Of a DNA stretch of 64,000 nt, positions 11,418-19,893 are shown in pieces (the stretch's first letter is position 1; every line of letters starts with the position of its first letter). Below the pieces are notes generated by a model. It was not told the origin of the DNA. It was given only the letters and a program-made list of their open reading frames with translations, and ran no database searches. Where the stretch lies: assembly GCA_963828755.1 (NCBI GenBank), contig CAWHFY010000013.1:62001-126000 (forward strand), written 5' to 3'. The stretch comes from WHSW01 sp963828755 (GTDB taxonomy: Bacteria; Actinomycetota; Thermoleophilia; Solirubrobacterales; 70-9). The position numbers and the translations under genes were made by a program.

Positions 11418-12259
11418 GCAGCCGTCGGGGGATCGGGCGCGGCCTCGCCGCGATCCTGCCCGAGACGGGTCCCGGCGACCCCGCGTACCGCGAGGTCCCG
11501 GTCGACCTGATCCGGCCGAATCCCGAGCAGCCGCGCCGCAGCTTCGACCCCGAGACGCTCGCGGCGCTCGCCGAGTCGGTCGCCGAGGCCGGCGTGATCC
11601 AGCCGCTGATCCTCCGCCCGCTGCCGGACGGCCGCTACGAGCTGATCGCCGGCGAGCGCCGCTGGCGCGCCGCGCGCGAGGCCGGGCTCGAAACGGTGCC
11701 GGCGATGGTCCGCGACGAGGACGCCGCGCGGCGGATGCAGACGGCGCTGATCGAGAACGTGGCCCGCGAGGACCTCAACCCGGTCGACGAGGCGCGCGCC
11801 TGCGCGACGCTGGTCGAGGAGCTCGGGCTCTCGAAGGAGGCGCTCGCCGGTCGCCTCGGACGCACCCGCCCGGCGATCTCGAACCTGATCCGGCTGCTCG
11901 ACCTGCCCGACGAGGTGCTGGAGCTGCTGTCCGAGGGCGAGCTCAGCGAGGGCCACGGTCGCGCGATCTTGATCGCGAAGGGCAACGACGTCCGCCGCCG
12001 GCTCGCCCGCGACGCGGTCGCCGCCGGATGGTCGGTGCGCGAGACCGAGCGCCGCGCCCGCAATGCGGAGGCAACGCCGAGGGCGAAGGTCGTCCCGCAC
12101 CCGGATCAGAAAGCGGCGCTCGAGCGCGCCGAGGACGCATTGGAACGGGCGCTGGGCACTGGGGTCCGGGTGCGCTCGGCCGCGAAGGGCGTCCGTGCCG
12201 AGATCAGCTTCGAGAGCATGGACGAGCTGCTCGAGTTCGCGGACCGGGTCGGCGGCTGA
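11414..12259 (+). CDS. parB: Chromosome partitioning protein ParB/Spo0J
   Basis: A 281-residue CTP-dependent clamp that loads at parS. The N-terminal arm VPVDLIRPNPEQPRRSF is followed by the CTP-binding motif GERRWRAAREAG and ENVAREDLNPVDEA. The helix-turn-helix is at LSKEALAGRLGRTRPAISNLIRLLDLP. The C-terminal dimerisation part is acidic, ELLEFADRVGG. A 6-bp inverted repeat spans its stop and the convergent pdxH stop. No good parS was found in the window. Confidence 0.97.
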   Translation: MSSRRGIGRGLAAILPETGPGDPAYREVPVDLIRPNPEQPRRSFDPETLAALAESVAEAGVIQPLILRPLPDGRYELIAGERRWRAAREAGLETVPAMVRDEDAARRMQTALIENVAREDLNPVDEARACATLVEELGLSKEALAGRLGRTRPAISNLIRLLDLPDEVLELLSEGELSEGHGRAILIAKGNDVRRRLARDAVAAGWSVRETERRARNAEATPRAKVVPHPDQKAALERAEDALERALGTGVRVRSAAKGVRAEISFESMDELLEFADRVGG

Positions 12260-12271
12260 GCCGGACCGCGC

Positions 12272-12892
12272 TCAGGGGGCGAGGCGCTCGATCAGCCAGG
12301 CCTCCCCGTCGCGGCTGTAGCGGAAGCGATCGTGAAGCCGTGCGACCTGGCCTTGCCAGAACTCGATTGCCAGCGGGCGCAGCAGGTAGCCGCCCCAGTG
12401 CGGCGGGCGCTCGACCTCGCCGTCGTCGAACCGATCCTCGGCCTCGGCGAGGCGCCGGTCGAGCTCGGCGCGGGACTGGAGCGGTGTCGACTGCGGCGAC
12501 GCCCAGGCCCCCAGCTGCGAATCGCGCGGGCGGCTCGCGAAATAGGCGTCGGACTCCGCGTCGCTGAGCCGCTCGACCGGCCCCCGGGCGCGCACCTGGC
12601 GGTCGAGCTCGCGCCAGTACGCGATCAGCGCCGCGCCCGGCGCCGCCTCGAGCTGGGCCCCTTTGACCGACTCGCGGTTGGTGAAGAAGCGAAAGCCCCG
12701 GTCATCCACACCCTTGAGCAGGACCATGCGGGCGTCGGGGAGGCCGTCCTCGCCGATCGTCGCCAGCGCGATCGCCTCGGGCAGCACCGCCTCGCGCTCG
12801 GCGGCCGCGTACCAGCGGCGAAATTGCGCGATCGGGTCCGGGTCGAGGTCCTCCCGGCTCAGCGCGGGCATCTCCGGGCGGCGCGGGCTCAC
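12272..12892 (-). CDS. pdxH: Pyridoxamine 5'-phosphate oxidase
   Basis: An FMN enzyme that oxidises pyridoxamine- or pyridoxine-phosphate to pyridoxal phosphate; 206 residues. The N-terminal stretch DPIAQFRRWYAAAERE, the FMN-binding part ARMVLLKGVDDRGFRFFTN, and the C-terminal PHWGGYLLRPLAIEFWQGQ with RLHDRFRYSR are all family landmarks. The protein ends ERLAP, matching the usual C-terminal substrate-binding strand. It is convergent with parB, 12 bases apart. Confidence 0.96.
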   Translation of the reverse strand: MSPRRPEMPALSREDLDPDPIAQFRRWYAAAEREAVLPEAIALATIGEDGLPDARMVLLKGVDDRGFRFFTNRESVKGAQLEAAPGAALIAYWRELDRQVRARGPVERLSDAESDAYFASRPRDSQLGAWASPQSTPLQSRAELDRRLAEAEDRFDDGEVERPPHWGGYLLRPLAIEFWQGQVARLHDRFRYSRDGEAWLIERLAP

Positions 12893-12948
12893 CCGCGGCA
12901 GGCTAGTCGGTGCACGGTCGCCGACCGTTCTTCCTAGAATCAGGGCGC

Positions 12949-13022
12949 GGGCGATTAGCTCAGTTGGTTAGAGCGCGTCTCTGATAAGGACGAGGTCCGT
13001 GGTTCGAGTCCACGATCGCCCA
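12949..13022 (+). tRNA. tRNA-Ile (GAT)
   Basis: A 74-base cloverleaf. The acceptor GGGCGAT pairs with ATCGCCC, with discriminator A. The D-arm is GCTCAGTTGGTTAGAGC. The anticodon stem-loop CGTCTCTGATAAGGACG reads GAT, and the T-arm has GGTTCGAGTCC. CCA is not encoded. No rRNA operon is attached, so this is a stand-alone copy. Confidence 0.97.
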
Positions 13023-13170
13023 TCCGTCGCTCACACTCGGCGCCTCGCGGCCCAGCCGCGGTCAGGTCGGCCGGAGGGGTACCGCGGGATTCGACGTTCT
13101 CGAAGCTCCGATTGGCGTGAGCCCTCGTCGCGCGGCCGTCACCCCGAACGCGAAGCGCTCCAGTCGCGGA

Positions 13171-13569
13171 CTACGACGCGTTCAGCTGAGCCGCGGAACG
13201 GACGAGGGCTTTGAACGCCTCCCCGTCAGTGTCGTCTCCCTTGTGAAGGTCGATGGCGCGCCTCGTCTTCCCCTCGAGGCTGGAGTTGAAGAGCCCGGCG
13301 GGATCCTCGAGGGACGCCCCCTGGAAGAAGGTGAGCTTCACCTTGTTCTTGTAGATCTCGCCGGTGAGAATGATCCCGTCGTGAGACCAAACCGGGACCC
13401 CAAAAGGGTTCGACGGCTTGCGCCATTTGATCTCTTCGACGACATCGGGAGCGGCCTGCTTGATGAGTCCGCGGATTCGGGAGAGCGTCTGTCCGCGCCA
13501 ATCGTCCAGTTCCTCGATCTTCGCGTCGATGAGCTCAGACGGCGTCCCTGACTCGGACTCGGCGGACAT
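13171..13569 (-). CDS. DUF1801 family protein
   Basis: A 132-residue intact protein of the DUF1801 (YdhG/YobT-like) fold. Typical landmarks are LIKQAAPDVVEEIKWRKP, with the family KW motif, then HDGIILTGEIYKNKVKLTFF and LVRSAAQLN at the end. Members are small single-domain cytoplasmic proteins without a settled biochemical role; some bind iron or are annotated as iron chaperones. The 148 bases between tRNA-Ile and its stop hold nothing recognisable. Confidence 0.8.
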   Translation of the reverse strand: MSAESESGTPSELIDAKIEELDDWRGQTLSRIRGLIKQAAPDVVEEIKWRKPSNPFGVPVWSHDGIILTGEIYKNKVKLTFFQGASLEDPAGLFNSSLEGKTRRAIDLHKGDDTDGEAFKALVRSAAQLNAS

Positions 13570-13604
13570 CGTTGAACTCTTCCAGACTCGAAGGCGGAGC
13601 GCGG

Positions 13605-14033
13605 TCAGTCGCGCCCGCGCGCCGCGTCGCGCAGGCCATCCAGCGTCTTGCTCATCCAGTCGGTGAAGTAGCGCCGCCCTACGGTGGCGTCGATCACCCG
13701 GGCGCGGACCCCCTGCGGCTCCATGCCCATCTCGCCGTCGACGAAGGTCCCGTCCTGGGCTCCCGTGATCTCGAAGCGGACAAACGTCCCGGTGTTGAGG
13801 CAGCGGATGTGCAGGGCTCGAAGCTCATCGCGCTTCGCGATCAGCAAATGCATTTCATCCTTGCCGATCGGCGTCTGGGTCAGCTGGCGGTAGGTGCAGC
13901 CTTCGTCGAGCCCGTCGCACTGGACCTGGATCACCCGCGGCCACCACTCGGGATGGCGCTCGACGTCCGAGATCAGATCCCAGACGACCGCGACGGGGGC
14001 CTCGATGAACCCCTGCTGGCGACAGAGCGACAC
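13605..14033 (-). CDS. SRPBCC family protein (polyketide cyclase / START-like)
   Basis: A 142-residue START-like protein starting at GTG 14033, VSLCRQQGFIEAPVAVVWDLISDVERHPEWWP. This opening is the standard first strand and helix of the SRPBCC fold, which has a deep hydrophobic ligand pocket. It ends in the long C-terminal helix TDWMSKTLDGLRDAARGRD. The ligand cannot be told from sequence. It is a monocistronic gene. Confidence 0.8.
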   Translation of the reverse strand: MSLCRQQGFIEAPVAVVWDLISDVERHPEWWPRVIQVQCDGLDEGCTYRQLTQTPIGKDEMHLLIAKRDELRALHIRCLNTGTFVRFEITGAQDGTFVDGEMGMEPQGVRARVIDATVGRRYFTDWMSKTLDGLRDAARGRD

Positions 14034-14240
14034 GGGGCGATTGTCGCACCGCCCCCCGTCACCCGCCGCCCGCCGGTCAGCCTGCGAACTGAACGAACAG
14101 GTCCCGGTCGTCCGGGTTGCCCGTCGTCGCCGCGCTTGCCCCGCCCGGAAGCCGGGTAGGCCGCACCTATAATGGCCGCGTAGGGTCGCGGCGGACGGCC
14201 CACCGTCCTTGACGCCCGGAAACGAGGTACACGGCCCACC

Positions 14241-14732
14241 ATGCAGCAGATGCAGATCTATGGCGTCAGCTTCGACATGGTCGGCAAGCAGCCGATCGTG
14301 CTGCTGAAGACCGTCGACGGCAACCGCTTCTTGCCGATCTGGATCGGCCACCCGGAGGCGGCCGCGATCCTGATGAAGCTTCAGGGCGCCCAGACACCGC
14401 GGCCGATGACCCACGATCTGCTCAACGAGATGCTCGAGCAGCTCGACGCGAAGTGCGAGCGCGTCTCGGTCACCGAGCTGCGCGACAACACCTTCTACGC
14501 CTCGATCACGATCTCGGTGAACGGCTCGGAGATCGAGATCGACTCCCGCCCCTCGGACGCGATCGCGCTGGCGGTCCGCTGCCAGGCGCCGATCTTCGCC
14601 GCCGAGGAGGTGATCGACGAGTCCTCGATCGAGTTCGAGCACGAGGTCGAGGACCAGGAGGAGGTCGTCGAGCGATTCAAGGACTTCCTCGACGAGGTCT
14701 CCCCCGAGGACTTCGCTGCCGGCGAGGAGTAG
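14241..14732 (+). CDS. Bifunctional nuclease family protein (DUF151)
   Basis: A 163-residue protein with the DUF151/BFN domain: YGVSFDMVGKQPIVLLKTVDGNRFLPIWIG, then EAAAILMKLQG and SRPSDAIALAVRCQAPIFAAEEV. Plant and bacterial members have RNase and DNase activity in vitro. The C-terminal tail is very acidic and matches the UVR-like extension seen in many actinobacterial members. It is complete and starts ATG 14241. Confidence 0.9.
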   Translation: MQQMQIYGVSFDMVGKQPIVLLKTVDGNRFLPIWIGHPEAAAILMKLQGAQTPRPMTHDLLNEMLEQLDAKCERVSVTELRDNTFYASITISVNGSEIEIDSRPSDAIALAVRCQAPIFAAEEVIDESSIEFEHEVEDQEEVVERFKDFLDEVSPEDFAAGEE

Positions 14733-14735
14733 CGC

Positions 14736-15404
14736 TCAGGGGGCCGTGTAGGCCCAGGAGCCATCCGCGTTCACGAGCCCGGCGCTGCTGGCCGTCGCGC
14801 GGACCGTGAAGCCGAAGACGTTGTCGGCGCCGACGTTCGAGACCGCGTAACCGCCGAGCGCGTCGACGTTCTGGCTCTCGCTCAGATAGAGGCAGACCTT
14901 GCCGGCGGGGCGGTGGGCGCAGTCACTGTGCCCGAGCAGGAGTCGTCGTTGTCGGCGCCCCCGGCCGTTCCCGGGGCGAAGTTGACCGACGGCGCGAGGA
15001 TGGGCGCCGGAGCGCGGCCGGGCAGCGAGACGGTCTCGAACTCGTACAGGTCCGGGGAGCCGACGACCTCGTCGACCACCCGCCAGGCGCCGAAGCTCGT
15101 CGTCCCGGAGGGGATCGTCGCCGAGTCGAACCGAAGGTAGGCGCTCGCGGGGTTGCCGCCGAGCCGGCCCGGCGTCGTCGGCGCTGGCGGCGCTCGGGAC
15201 CTGCTCGAGTGAGGACTCCCTGACGTCGGGGCCGCGCAGGCCGTTGTCCTTCACGTCGCGGCTCTTCACAGCGTTGTCGACCAGCTGGCGAGAGCTGACC
15301 GAGTCGCGCGGCAGCCCGGCCGCCCAGGCCGCGCCGGAGAGGGCGATGAACAGCGCGACGAGCGCGAGTGCGTTGCGGCGCAGATATGCACGGACCCTGC
15401 CCAT
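14736..15404 (-). CDS. Secreted hypothetical protein (two compensating frameshifts)
   Basis: The N-terminus MGRVRAYLRRNALALVALFIALSGAAWA is a clear signal peptide. It is followed by a segment of the type SVSSRQLVDNAVKSRDVKDNGLRGPDV, a recurring motif in many exported proteins of soil thermoleophilic actinobacteria. The body passes through three frames with shifts near 15170 and 14912. Pieces in the second and third frames read continuously (VVDEVVGSPDLYEFETVSLP, then GKVCLYLSESQNVDALGG) up to the stop at 14736. Repaired length is about 222 residues. Function is unknown; the C-terminal half looks like a beta-rich extracellular domain. Confidence 0.65.
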   Translation of the reverse strand: MGRVRAYLRRNALALVALFIALSGAAWAAGLPRDSVSSRQLVDNAVKSRDVKDNGLRGPDVRESSLEQVPSAASADDAGPARRQPRERLPSVRLGDDPLRDDELRRLAGGRRGRRLPGPVRVRDRLAARPRSGAHPRAVGQLRPGNGRGRRQRRLLLGHSDCAHRPAGKVCLYLSESQNVDALGGYAVSNVGADNVFGFTVRATASSAGLVNADGSWAYTAP

Positions 15405-15517
15405 GGCGGCGCACCCTAGCGGGAGCGAGCAGGGATCGGTAAGGGCGATCCCCAATAGACGCGGGGCGCTGGCGGCGCGACCCTGGCCTCATCGTCCACG
15501 ATCCAGAGGAGCAACCG

Positions 15518-16780
15518 ATGACCGATGAGCAAACAACCGCGCAGCTGCCACCGCCACCGCCTGAGCGGCCCCGCCGCCTGACCCGCAGCCGCGACGACCG
15601 CGTGTTGGCCGGAGTGGCCGGGGGGCTCGGCAGCTACTTCGGCGTCGATCCGGTCATCGTCCGGATCGCGTTTGCCGTTTCCGTGTTCTTCGGCGGCCTC
15701 GGCGCGGTCGCGTACATCGCTCTCGCGCTGTTCGTCCCGACCGCCGCGGGGGCGGACGGTGAGCAGCGCCCAGCGCCGGTCGAGCGTTCGCGCTGGCTCG
15801 CGGTCGGGGTCGGAATCGGCGTCGCCGTGATCGCGCTGAGCTGGGGGGTCTTCGACGGTCCGTTCTGGGGTCACGGGTTCTGGTTCAGCCCGGTGCTGTT
15901 CATCGTCGCGCTGGCCGCCGGGGCGATCCTGCTCGTGCGCCGCGGCGATGGGTCCGGGCGCGCCCGGGGCACCGCGGCGACCGTCCTGCTCGCGATCGCG
16001 GCGTTCATCGGCCTGGCGATCGTCGCCCTCGCAGCAGCCTGGGCGGCTGCCACCGGGCACGGCGTGGCCGTCGCACTGGTCGTGATCGGGATCGGCGCCC
16101 TGCTCGTGATCGCAGCCTTCAACGGGGGCGCCCGCTGGCTGATTGCACCCGCGATCGCGATCGCGGTCCCGCTCGGGGCCGTCGCCGCCTCCGGGGTCAG
16201 CTTCGGCGACGGGATCGGCGAGCGCGTATATCGGCCGCTGGCGGTCGACTCGATCCCGGACGACGGCTACGAGCTCGGGATCGGGCACCTGGTCGTCGAC
16301 CTGCGCCAGCTCGACTGGACCGACGCGACGGTCGTCGACCTGAACGTCGACCTCGGAATCGGTCAGGCCGTGGTCGGGGTGCCCTCGAACGTCTGCGTGA
16401 CCGCCGACTTCGACGCCCGCGCGGGCTCGCTCGAGGTCGCCGGTGACCGAGACCCAGGGCGCCGACGTGCACAGCGACGCCAACGCCGGCGCGGCGGCGA
16501 CGCCCCGCCTCGAGCTCACGGGCCAGGTCGACCTCGGCCAGTTGCAGGTGCTCAACGACGACGACGCCGAGTTGGACGGGCAGGGGCCGCGGTTCGGTCC
16601 CACGACAACGAGGACGAGATGCGCGCCGCAATGACCGCGGCGTGCTCCGGGGCATCGACCACGGCCGGCGCCGACTCGCCGAACGCGGTCGCCAGGCCCG
16701 ATGCCCCGGAGGCGCCCTCGCCCCCAGGTGGCGGCCACGGCCACGGCCGTTCCCAGGACAAGGGGTCGCGGCGAGGATGA
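15518..16780 (+). CDS. PspC and toast-rack (LiaF-like) membrane protein
   Basis: About 420 residues. The N-terminal PspC domain is RSRDDRVLAGVAGGLGSYFGVDPVIVRIAFAV, followed by around six membrane segments. The soluble C-terminal part begins DDGYELGIGHLVVDLRQLDWTDATVVDLNVDLGIGQAVVGVPSNV, a toast-rack/LiaF-like beta domain. The frame shifts near 16443 and shifts back near 16600, so the net frame is kept to the stop at 16780. It opens a four-gene cassette with a small membrane protein, a PspC-type kinase and a LuxR-type regulator. This suggests envelope-stress sensing, by analogy with LiaFSR and Psp systems. Confidence 0.8.
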   Translation: MTDEQTTAQLPPPPPERPRRLTRSRDDRVLAGVAGGLGSYFGVDPVIVRIAFAVSVFFGGLGAVAYIALALFVPTAAGADGEQRPAPVERSRWLAVGVGIGVAVIALSWGVFDGPFWGHGFWFSPVLFIVALAAGAILLVRRGDGSGRARGTAATVLLAIAAFIGLAIVALAAAWAAATGHGVAVALVVIGIGALLVIAAFNGGARWLIAPAIAIAVPLGAVAASGVSFGDGIGERVYRPLAVDSIPDDGYELGIGHLVVDLRQLDWTDATVVDLNVDLGIGQAVVGVPSNVCVTADFDARAGSLEVAGDRDPGRRRAQRRQRRRGGDAPPRAHGPGRPRPVAGAQRRRRRVGRAGAAVRSHDNEDEMRAAMTAACSGASTTAGADSPNAVARPDAPEAPSPPGGGHGHGRSQDKGSRRG

Positions 16781-16968
16781 GCCGCCGTATCGACCGCGTC
16801 TCGCTGACCGCCGGGCTCGTCGTCATCGGGCTCGGCGGTCTGCTGCTGCTCGACCAGGAGGACGTGATCGACCTCACCCTCGGCCTCGTCGGGGCGCTCG
16901 TCGCGGCGACGATCGGGACAATCCTCTTGGTCAGCGGGCTCGCCGGCGAGGACGGCCATGAGCGCTAG
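16777..16968 (+). CDS. Small two-helix membrane protein
   Basis: A 63-residue protein, MSRRIDRVSLTAGLVVIGLG at the start, with two hydrophobic segments (about residues 9-25 and 33-53) and an acidic tail EDGHER. It is joined by an ATGA overlap to the PspC protein before it, and its end overlaps the kinase gene. It has no recognised family. Its place between two PspC proteins suggests an accessory membrane subunit of the signalling cassette. Confidence 0.7.
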   Translation: MSRRIDRVSLTAGLVVIGLGGLLLLDQEDVIDLTLGLVGALVAATIGTILLVSGLAGEDGHER

Positions 16969-18243
16969 CCGCGCCGCGGAAGCTCGGCAGCTCACGCGCG
17001 ATCGCTCGCGGGCGCTGGTCGCCGGCGTTTGCGCCGGCTTCGCGGCTCGGCTCGACGTCGACCCGGTGATCGTCCGCGTGGTCTTCGGCCTCCTGGTGGT
17101 GGTCACGGGCGGTGCGGCTCTGGCCGCCTACGTGATCCTCTGGATCTTCATGGACGAGGGGGCCGCCGAGCCCGCCCCTGGGGACGTGAACCCGGTCGAG
17201 GCCGCGGTCCGCCGGATCCCGGTCCGCAACTGGCGGGTCGCCGCCGGGGTCGGGTTCCTCACCCTCGCGCTGCTGCTGCTGCTGCGCGAGGTCGGGCTCT
17301 GGTGGTCCGACGCGCTCGCCTGGCCACTGATTCTCGCCGCCTCCGGGGCGGCGTTGCTGTGGCGCCAATCGAATATCGACGTTCCGCCCGCCCTCCGCTT
17401 CGCCTTCGGGGGCGGCCGGGTCGGACGAGGGACGGCGGGACGAGGCGCCGGTCGAGGAATCGCGGGCGGTCAGGGCTCGCCGATTTCTACCGCGGCGGCT
17501 TCGGGGTCGCGCTGGTGCTCGGCGCCGCGCTGCTGTTCCTCTACGCGAACGGGGCGCTCGGCCAGGCCCGCGACGTGGTCCTGGCAATCGTCGTCGCGGC
17601 GCTCGCCCTCAGCCTCATCCTCGCCCCGTTCCTCTGGCGGTTGGGCCGCAACCTCGCCGCCGAGCGCGCCGAGCGGATCCGCTCACAAGAGCGCGCCGAG
17701 GTCGCCGCGCACCTTCACGACTCGGTTCTGCAGACCCTGACGCTGATGCAGAAGCATGCCTCCGACCCGCGCCAGGTCGCGGCGCTCGCCCGTCGTCAGG
17801 AGCGCGAGTTGCGCGCTTGGCTGTTCGAGGGATCCGCGGGCCACGACGGCGACAGCCTCGCCGCTGCGCTGAGCGCCGCCGCCGCCGCCATCGAGGACAC
17901 CCACGAGGTCGCAATCGACGTCGTCTCGGTCGGCGACCATCCGCTCGATGAGCGCGGAGCGGCGCTGGTTGCGGCGACCCGCGAGGCGCTCACCAACGCG
18001 GCCAAGTTCGCCGGCGACGCGGGCCCGATCGCCGTCTACGCCGAGATGAGCCCGGCGCGCGCCCAAGTCTTCGTCCGCGACCGCGGCCCCGGATTCGACC
18101 CGGAGCAGGTGGCGCCCGACCGTCGCGGCCTGCGAGAGTCGATCATCAGCAGGATGGAGCGACACGACGGCACCGCGACGATCCGCTCGGGCTCCGGCTC
18201 GGGGACCGAGATCGAGCTCGCGATCGGCGAGGAGGGCGAATGA
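16958..18243 (+). CDS. PspC-type sensor histidine kinase (frameshifted)
   Basis: Begins MSASRAAEARQLTRDRSRALVAGVCAGFAARLDVDP, a PspC domain, then about four membrane segments. The frame changes near 17420-17480. The kinase core follows: the HisKA_3 phospho-acceptor helix EVAAHLHDSVLQTLTLMQ, N-box REALTNAAKFA, G1 box DRGPGFDP and G2 GLRESI. Repaired length is about 428 residues. It ends with an ATGA overlap to the response regulator, its evident partner. The PspC domain in place of a usual sensor suggests that a membrane or Psp-related signal is read. Confidence 0.85.
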
Positions 18244-18887
18244 GCGCCATGCCGAGCGTTGTCATCGTGGACGACCACGCGATCTTCCGTAGCGGCGTCC
18301 GCGCGGAGCTCGAGGGGCTCGTCGACGTGCGCGGTGACGTGGGCTCGGTCGAGGAGGCAGTCCGGATGATCACCGCCGCGCGCCCGGACGTCGTCCTGCT
18401 CGATGTCCACATGCCGGGCGGTGGCGGCGCCGAGGTGATCCGCCGCGTGGCCGCGACGGCGCCCGCGCAGCGGTTCTTGGCCCTCTCGGTGTCGGACGCG
18501 GCCGAGGATGTGATCGCGGTCGTCCGCGCAGGCGCGCGTGGCTACGTGACCAAGACGATCCAGGGCCCGGAGCTCGCGGACGCGGTGCGCCGGGTGCGCG
18601 ACGGCGACGCGGTCTTTTCGCCGCGGCTCGCCGGGTTTGTCCTCGACGCGTTCGCCGGCCAGCTGACCGAGGCCGAGGTCGACCCGGAGCTCGACCAGCT
18701 GACCACCCGCGAGCGCGAGGTGCTGCGCCTGATCGCCCGGGGCTACCTCTACAAGGAGGTGGCGCTCGAGCTCTCGATCTCGGTGAAGACCGTCGAGGCG
18801 CACGTCAGCGCCGTCCTGCGCAAGCTGCAGCTCTCCAACCGCCACGAGCTCAGCCGCTGGGCGGTCGAGCGCCGGCTGATCGACTGA
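18240..18887 (+). CDS. LuxR/NarL-family response regulator
   Basis: 215 residues. The receiver starts VVIVDDHAIFRSG, with the phospho-acceptor Asp in PDVVLLDVHMPGGGG. The C-terminal LuxR helix-turn-helix is LTTREREVLRLIARGYLYKEVALELSISVKTVEAHVSAV. It overlaps the kinase by ATGA and is the last gene of the PspC cassette. The gene is intact. Confidence 0.95.
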   Translation: MSAMPSVVIVDDHAIFRSGVRAELEGLVDVRGDVGSVEEAVRMITAARPDVVLLDVHMPGGGGAEVIRRVAATAPAQRFLALSVSDAAEDVIAVVRAGARGYVTKTIQGPELADAVRRVRDGDAVFSPRLAGFVLDAFAGQLTEAEVDPELDQLTTREREVLRLIARGYLYKEVALELSISVKTVEAHVSAVLRKLQLSNRHELSRWAVERRLID

Positions 18888-18954
18888 CGTTCGGGTCCGC
18901 GCCGGTCGAGCGCTCGACCTCGCCTCGCCGTTCGGCCTCGGCGGCTGATCAGCC

Positions 18955-19893
18955 CTAGCGCGCGATGACGGGCTCACGCTCGAGCGCCAGCTCGAGGAGC
19001 CGCTCGCAGAGGCGTTCGAACGAGAGCCCGGCGGCCTCGGCGGCCATGGGCAGCAGCGAGGTGTCGGTGAGCCCGGGGATCGCGTTCGCCTCGAGCACCT
19101 GGGGGCCGTCGTCGGCGAGGATCATGTCGACCCGGCAGAAGCCGTCGAAGCCGAGCACGTCCCACGTGCGCAGCGCCGCGTCGAGCACCGGGCCCTCGGC
19201 GGCGCCGAGCTCGGCCGGGCAGACGTATTCGGTGCGGCCGATCTCGTAGCGCGCCTCGTAGTTGAAGCGGTCCTCGTCGCGGGCGATCACCTCGACCGCG
19301 GGCAACGCGATGCCGTTGATCAGTGAGATCGCGAGCTCGCGGCCCTCGACGTGGCGCTCGAGCAGCACCCGGTCGTCGTAGGAGAAGGCGGCGACGAGCG
19401 CGGTCGGCACCTCGGCGGCCAGCGCGGCAAAGCGAACCCCGAGCGATGAGCCGCCCGCAGCCGGCTTGATCACGAGCGGGAAGCCGAGCGCCGCCTCGAT
19501 CTCCTCCAGTGCCTCGGCGGCGCCGAGCTCGCGGAAGGCGATGTCGCTGAACGCGGCCCAGTCGGGCGTCGGCACCCCGGCGGCCCGCAGGTCGTGCTTG
19601 GCGCCGACCTTGTCGATCGACCGCATGCAGGCGCGCACGCCCGGCCCCGTGTACGGGATCCGCAGGATCTCGAGCAGCTCCTGGACGGTGCCGTCCTCCC
19701 CGCCGGGGCCGTGCAGGGCGATGAAGGCGACGTCGGGGCGCTCGCGCTTGAGGGTCGGGACGAGCTCCGCCCCGACGTCGATCAGCTCGACCTCGTGTCC
19801 GAGCGCCGCGAGCGCGTCCTCGACCCGCGAGCCACTGCGCAGCGACACCTGCCGCTCGAGCCCGCGCCCGCCGGTGAGCACGGCGATCTTCAT
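18955..19893 (-). CDS. ddl: D-alanine--D-alanine ligase
   Basis: An ATP-grasp enzyme making the D-Ala-D-Ala dipeptide for peptidoglycan; 312 residues from ATG 19893. Motifs are LTGGRGLERQVSLRSG (N-terminal substrate loop), ALHGPGGEDGTVQELLEIL, IKPAAGGSSLGVRF (ATP grasp) and GFCRVDMILADDGPQVLEANAIPGLTDTSLLPMAA (Mg-binding acids). An AGGA is placed 7 bases before the ATG. The same frame is open upstream into the preceding aminotransferase, so a fusion protein is formally possible. The Ddl start with its own ribosome site favours separate translation. Confidence 0.93.
   Translation of the reverse strand: MKIAVLTGGRGLERQVSLRSGSRVEDALAALGHEVELIDVGAELVPTLKRERPDVAFIALHGPGGEDGTVQELLEILRIPYTGPGVRACMRSIDKVGAKHDLRAAGVPTPDWAAFSDIAFRELGAAEALEEIEAALGFPLVIKPAAGGSSLGVRFAALAAEVPTALVAAFSYDDRVLLERHVEGRELAISLINGIALPAVEVIARDEDRFNYEARYEIGRTEYVCPAELGAAEGPVLDAALRTWDVLGFDGFCRVDMILADDGPQVLEANAIPGLTDTSLLPMAAEAAGLSFERLCERLLELALEREPVIAR

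Noticed and set aside
12256..12275. CTGAGC/GCTCAG inverted repeat across the parB and pdxH stops as a bidirectional terminator
   Set aside because: Only a 6-bp stem with no T-run on either side; left as a note.
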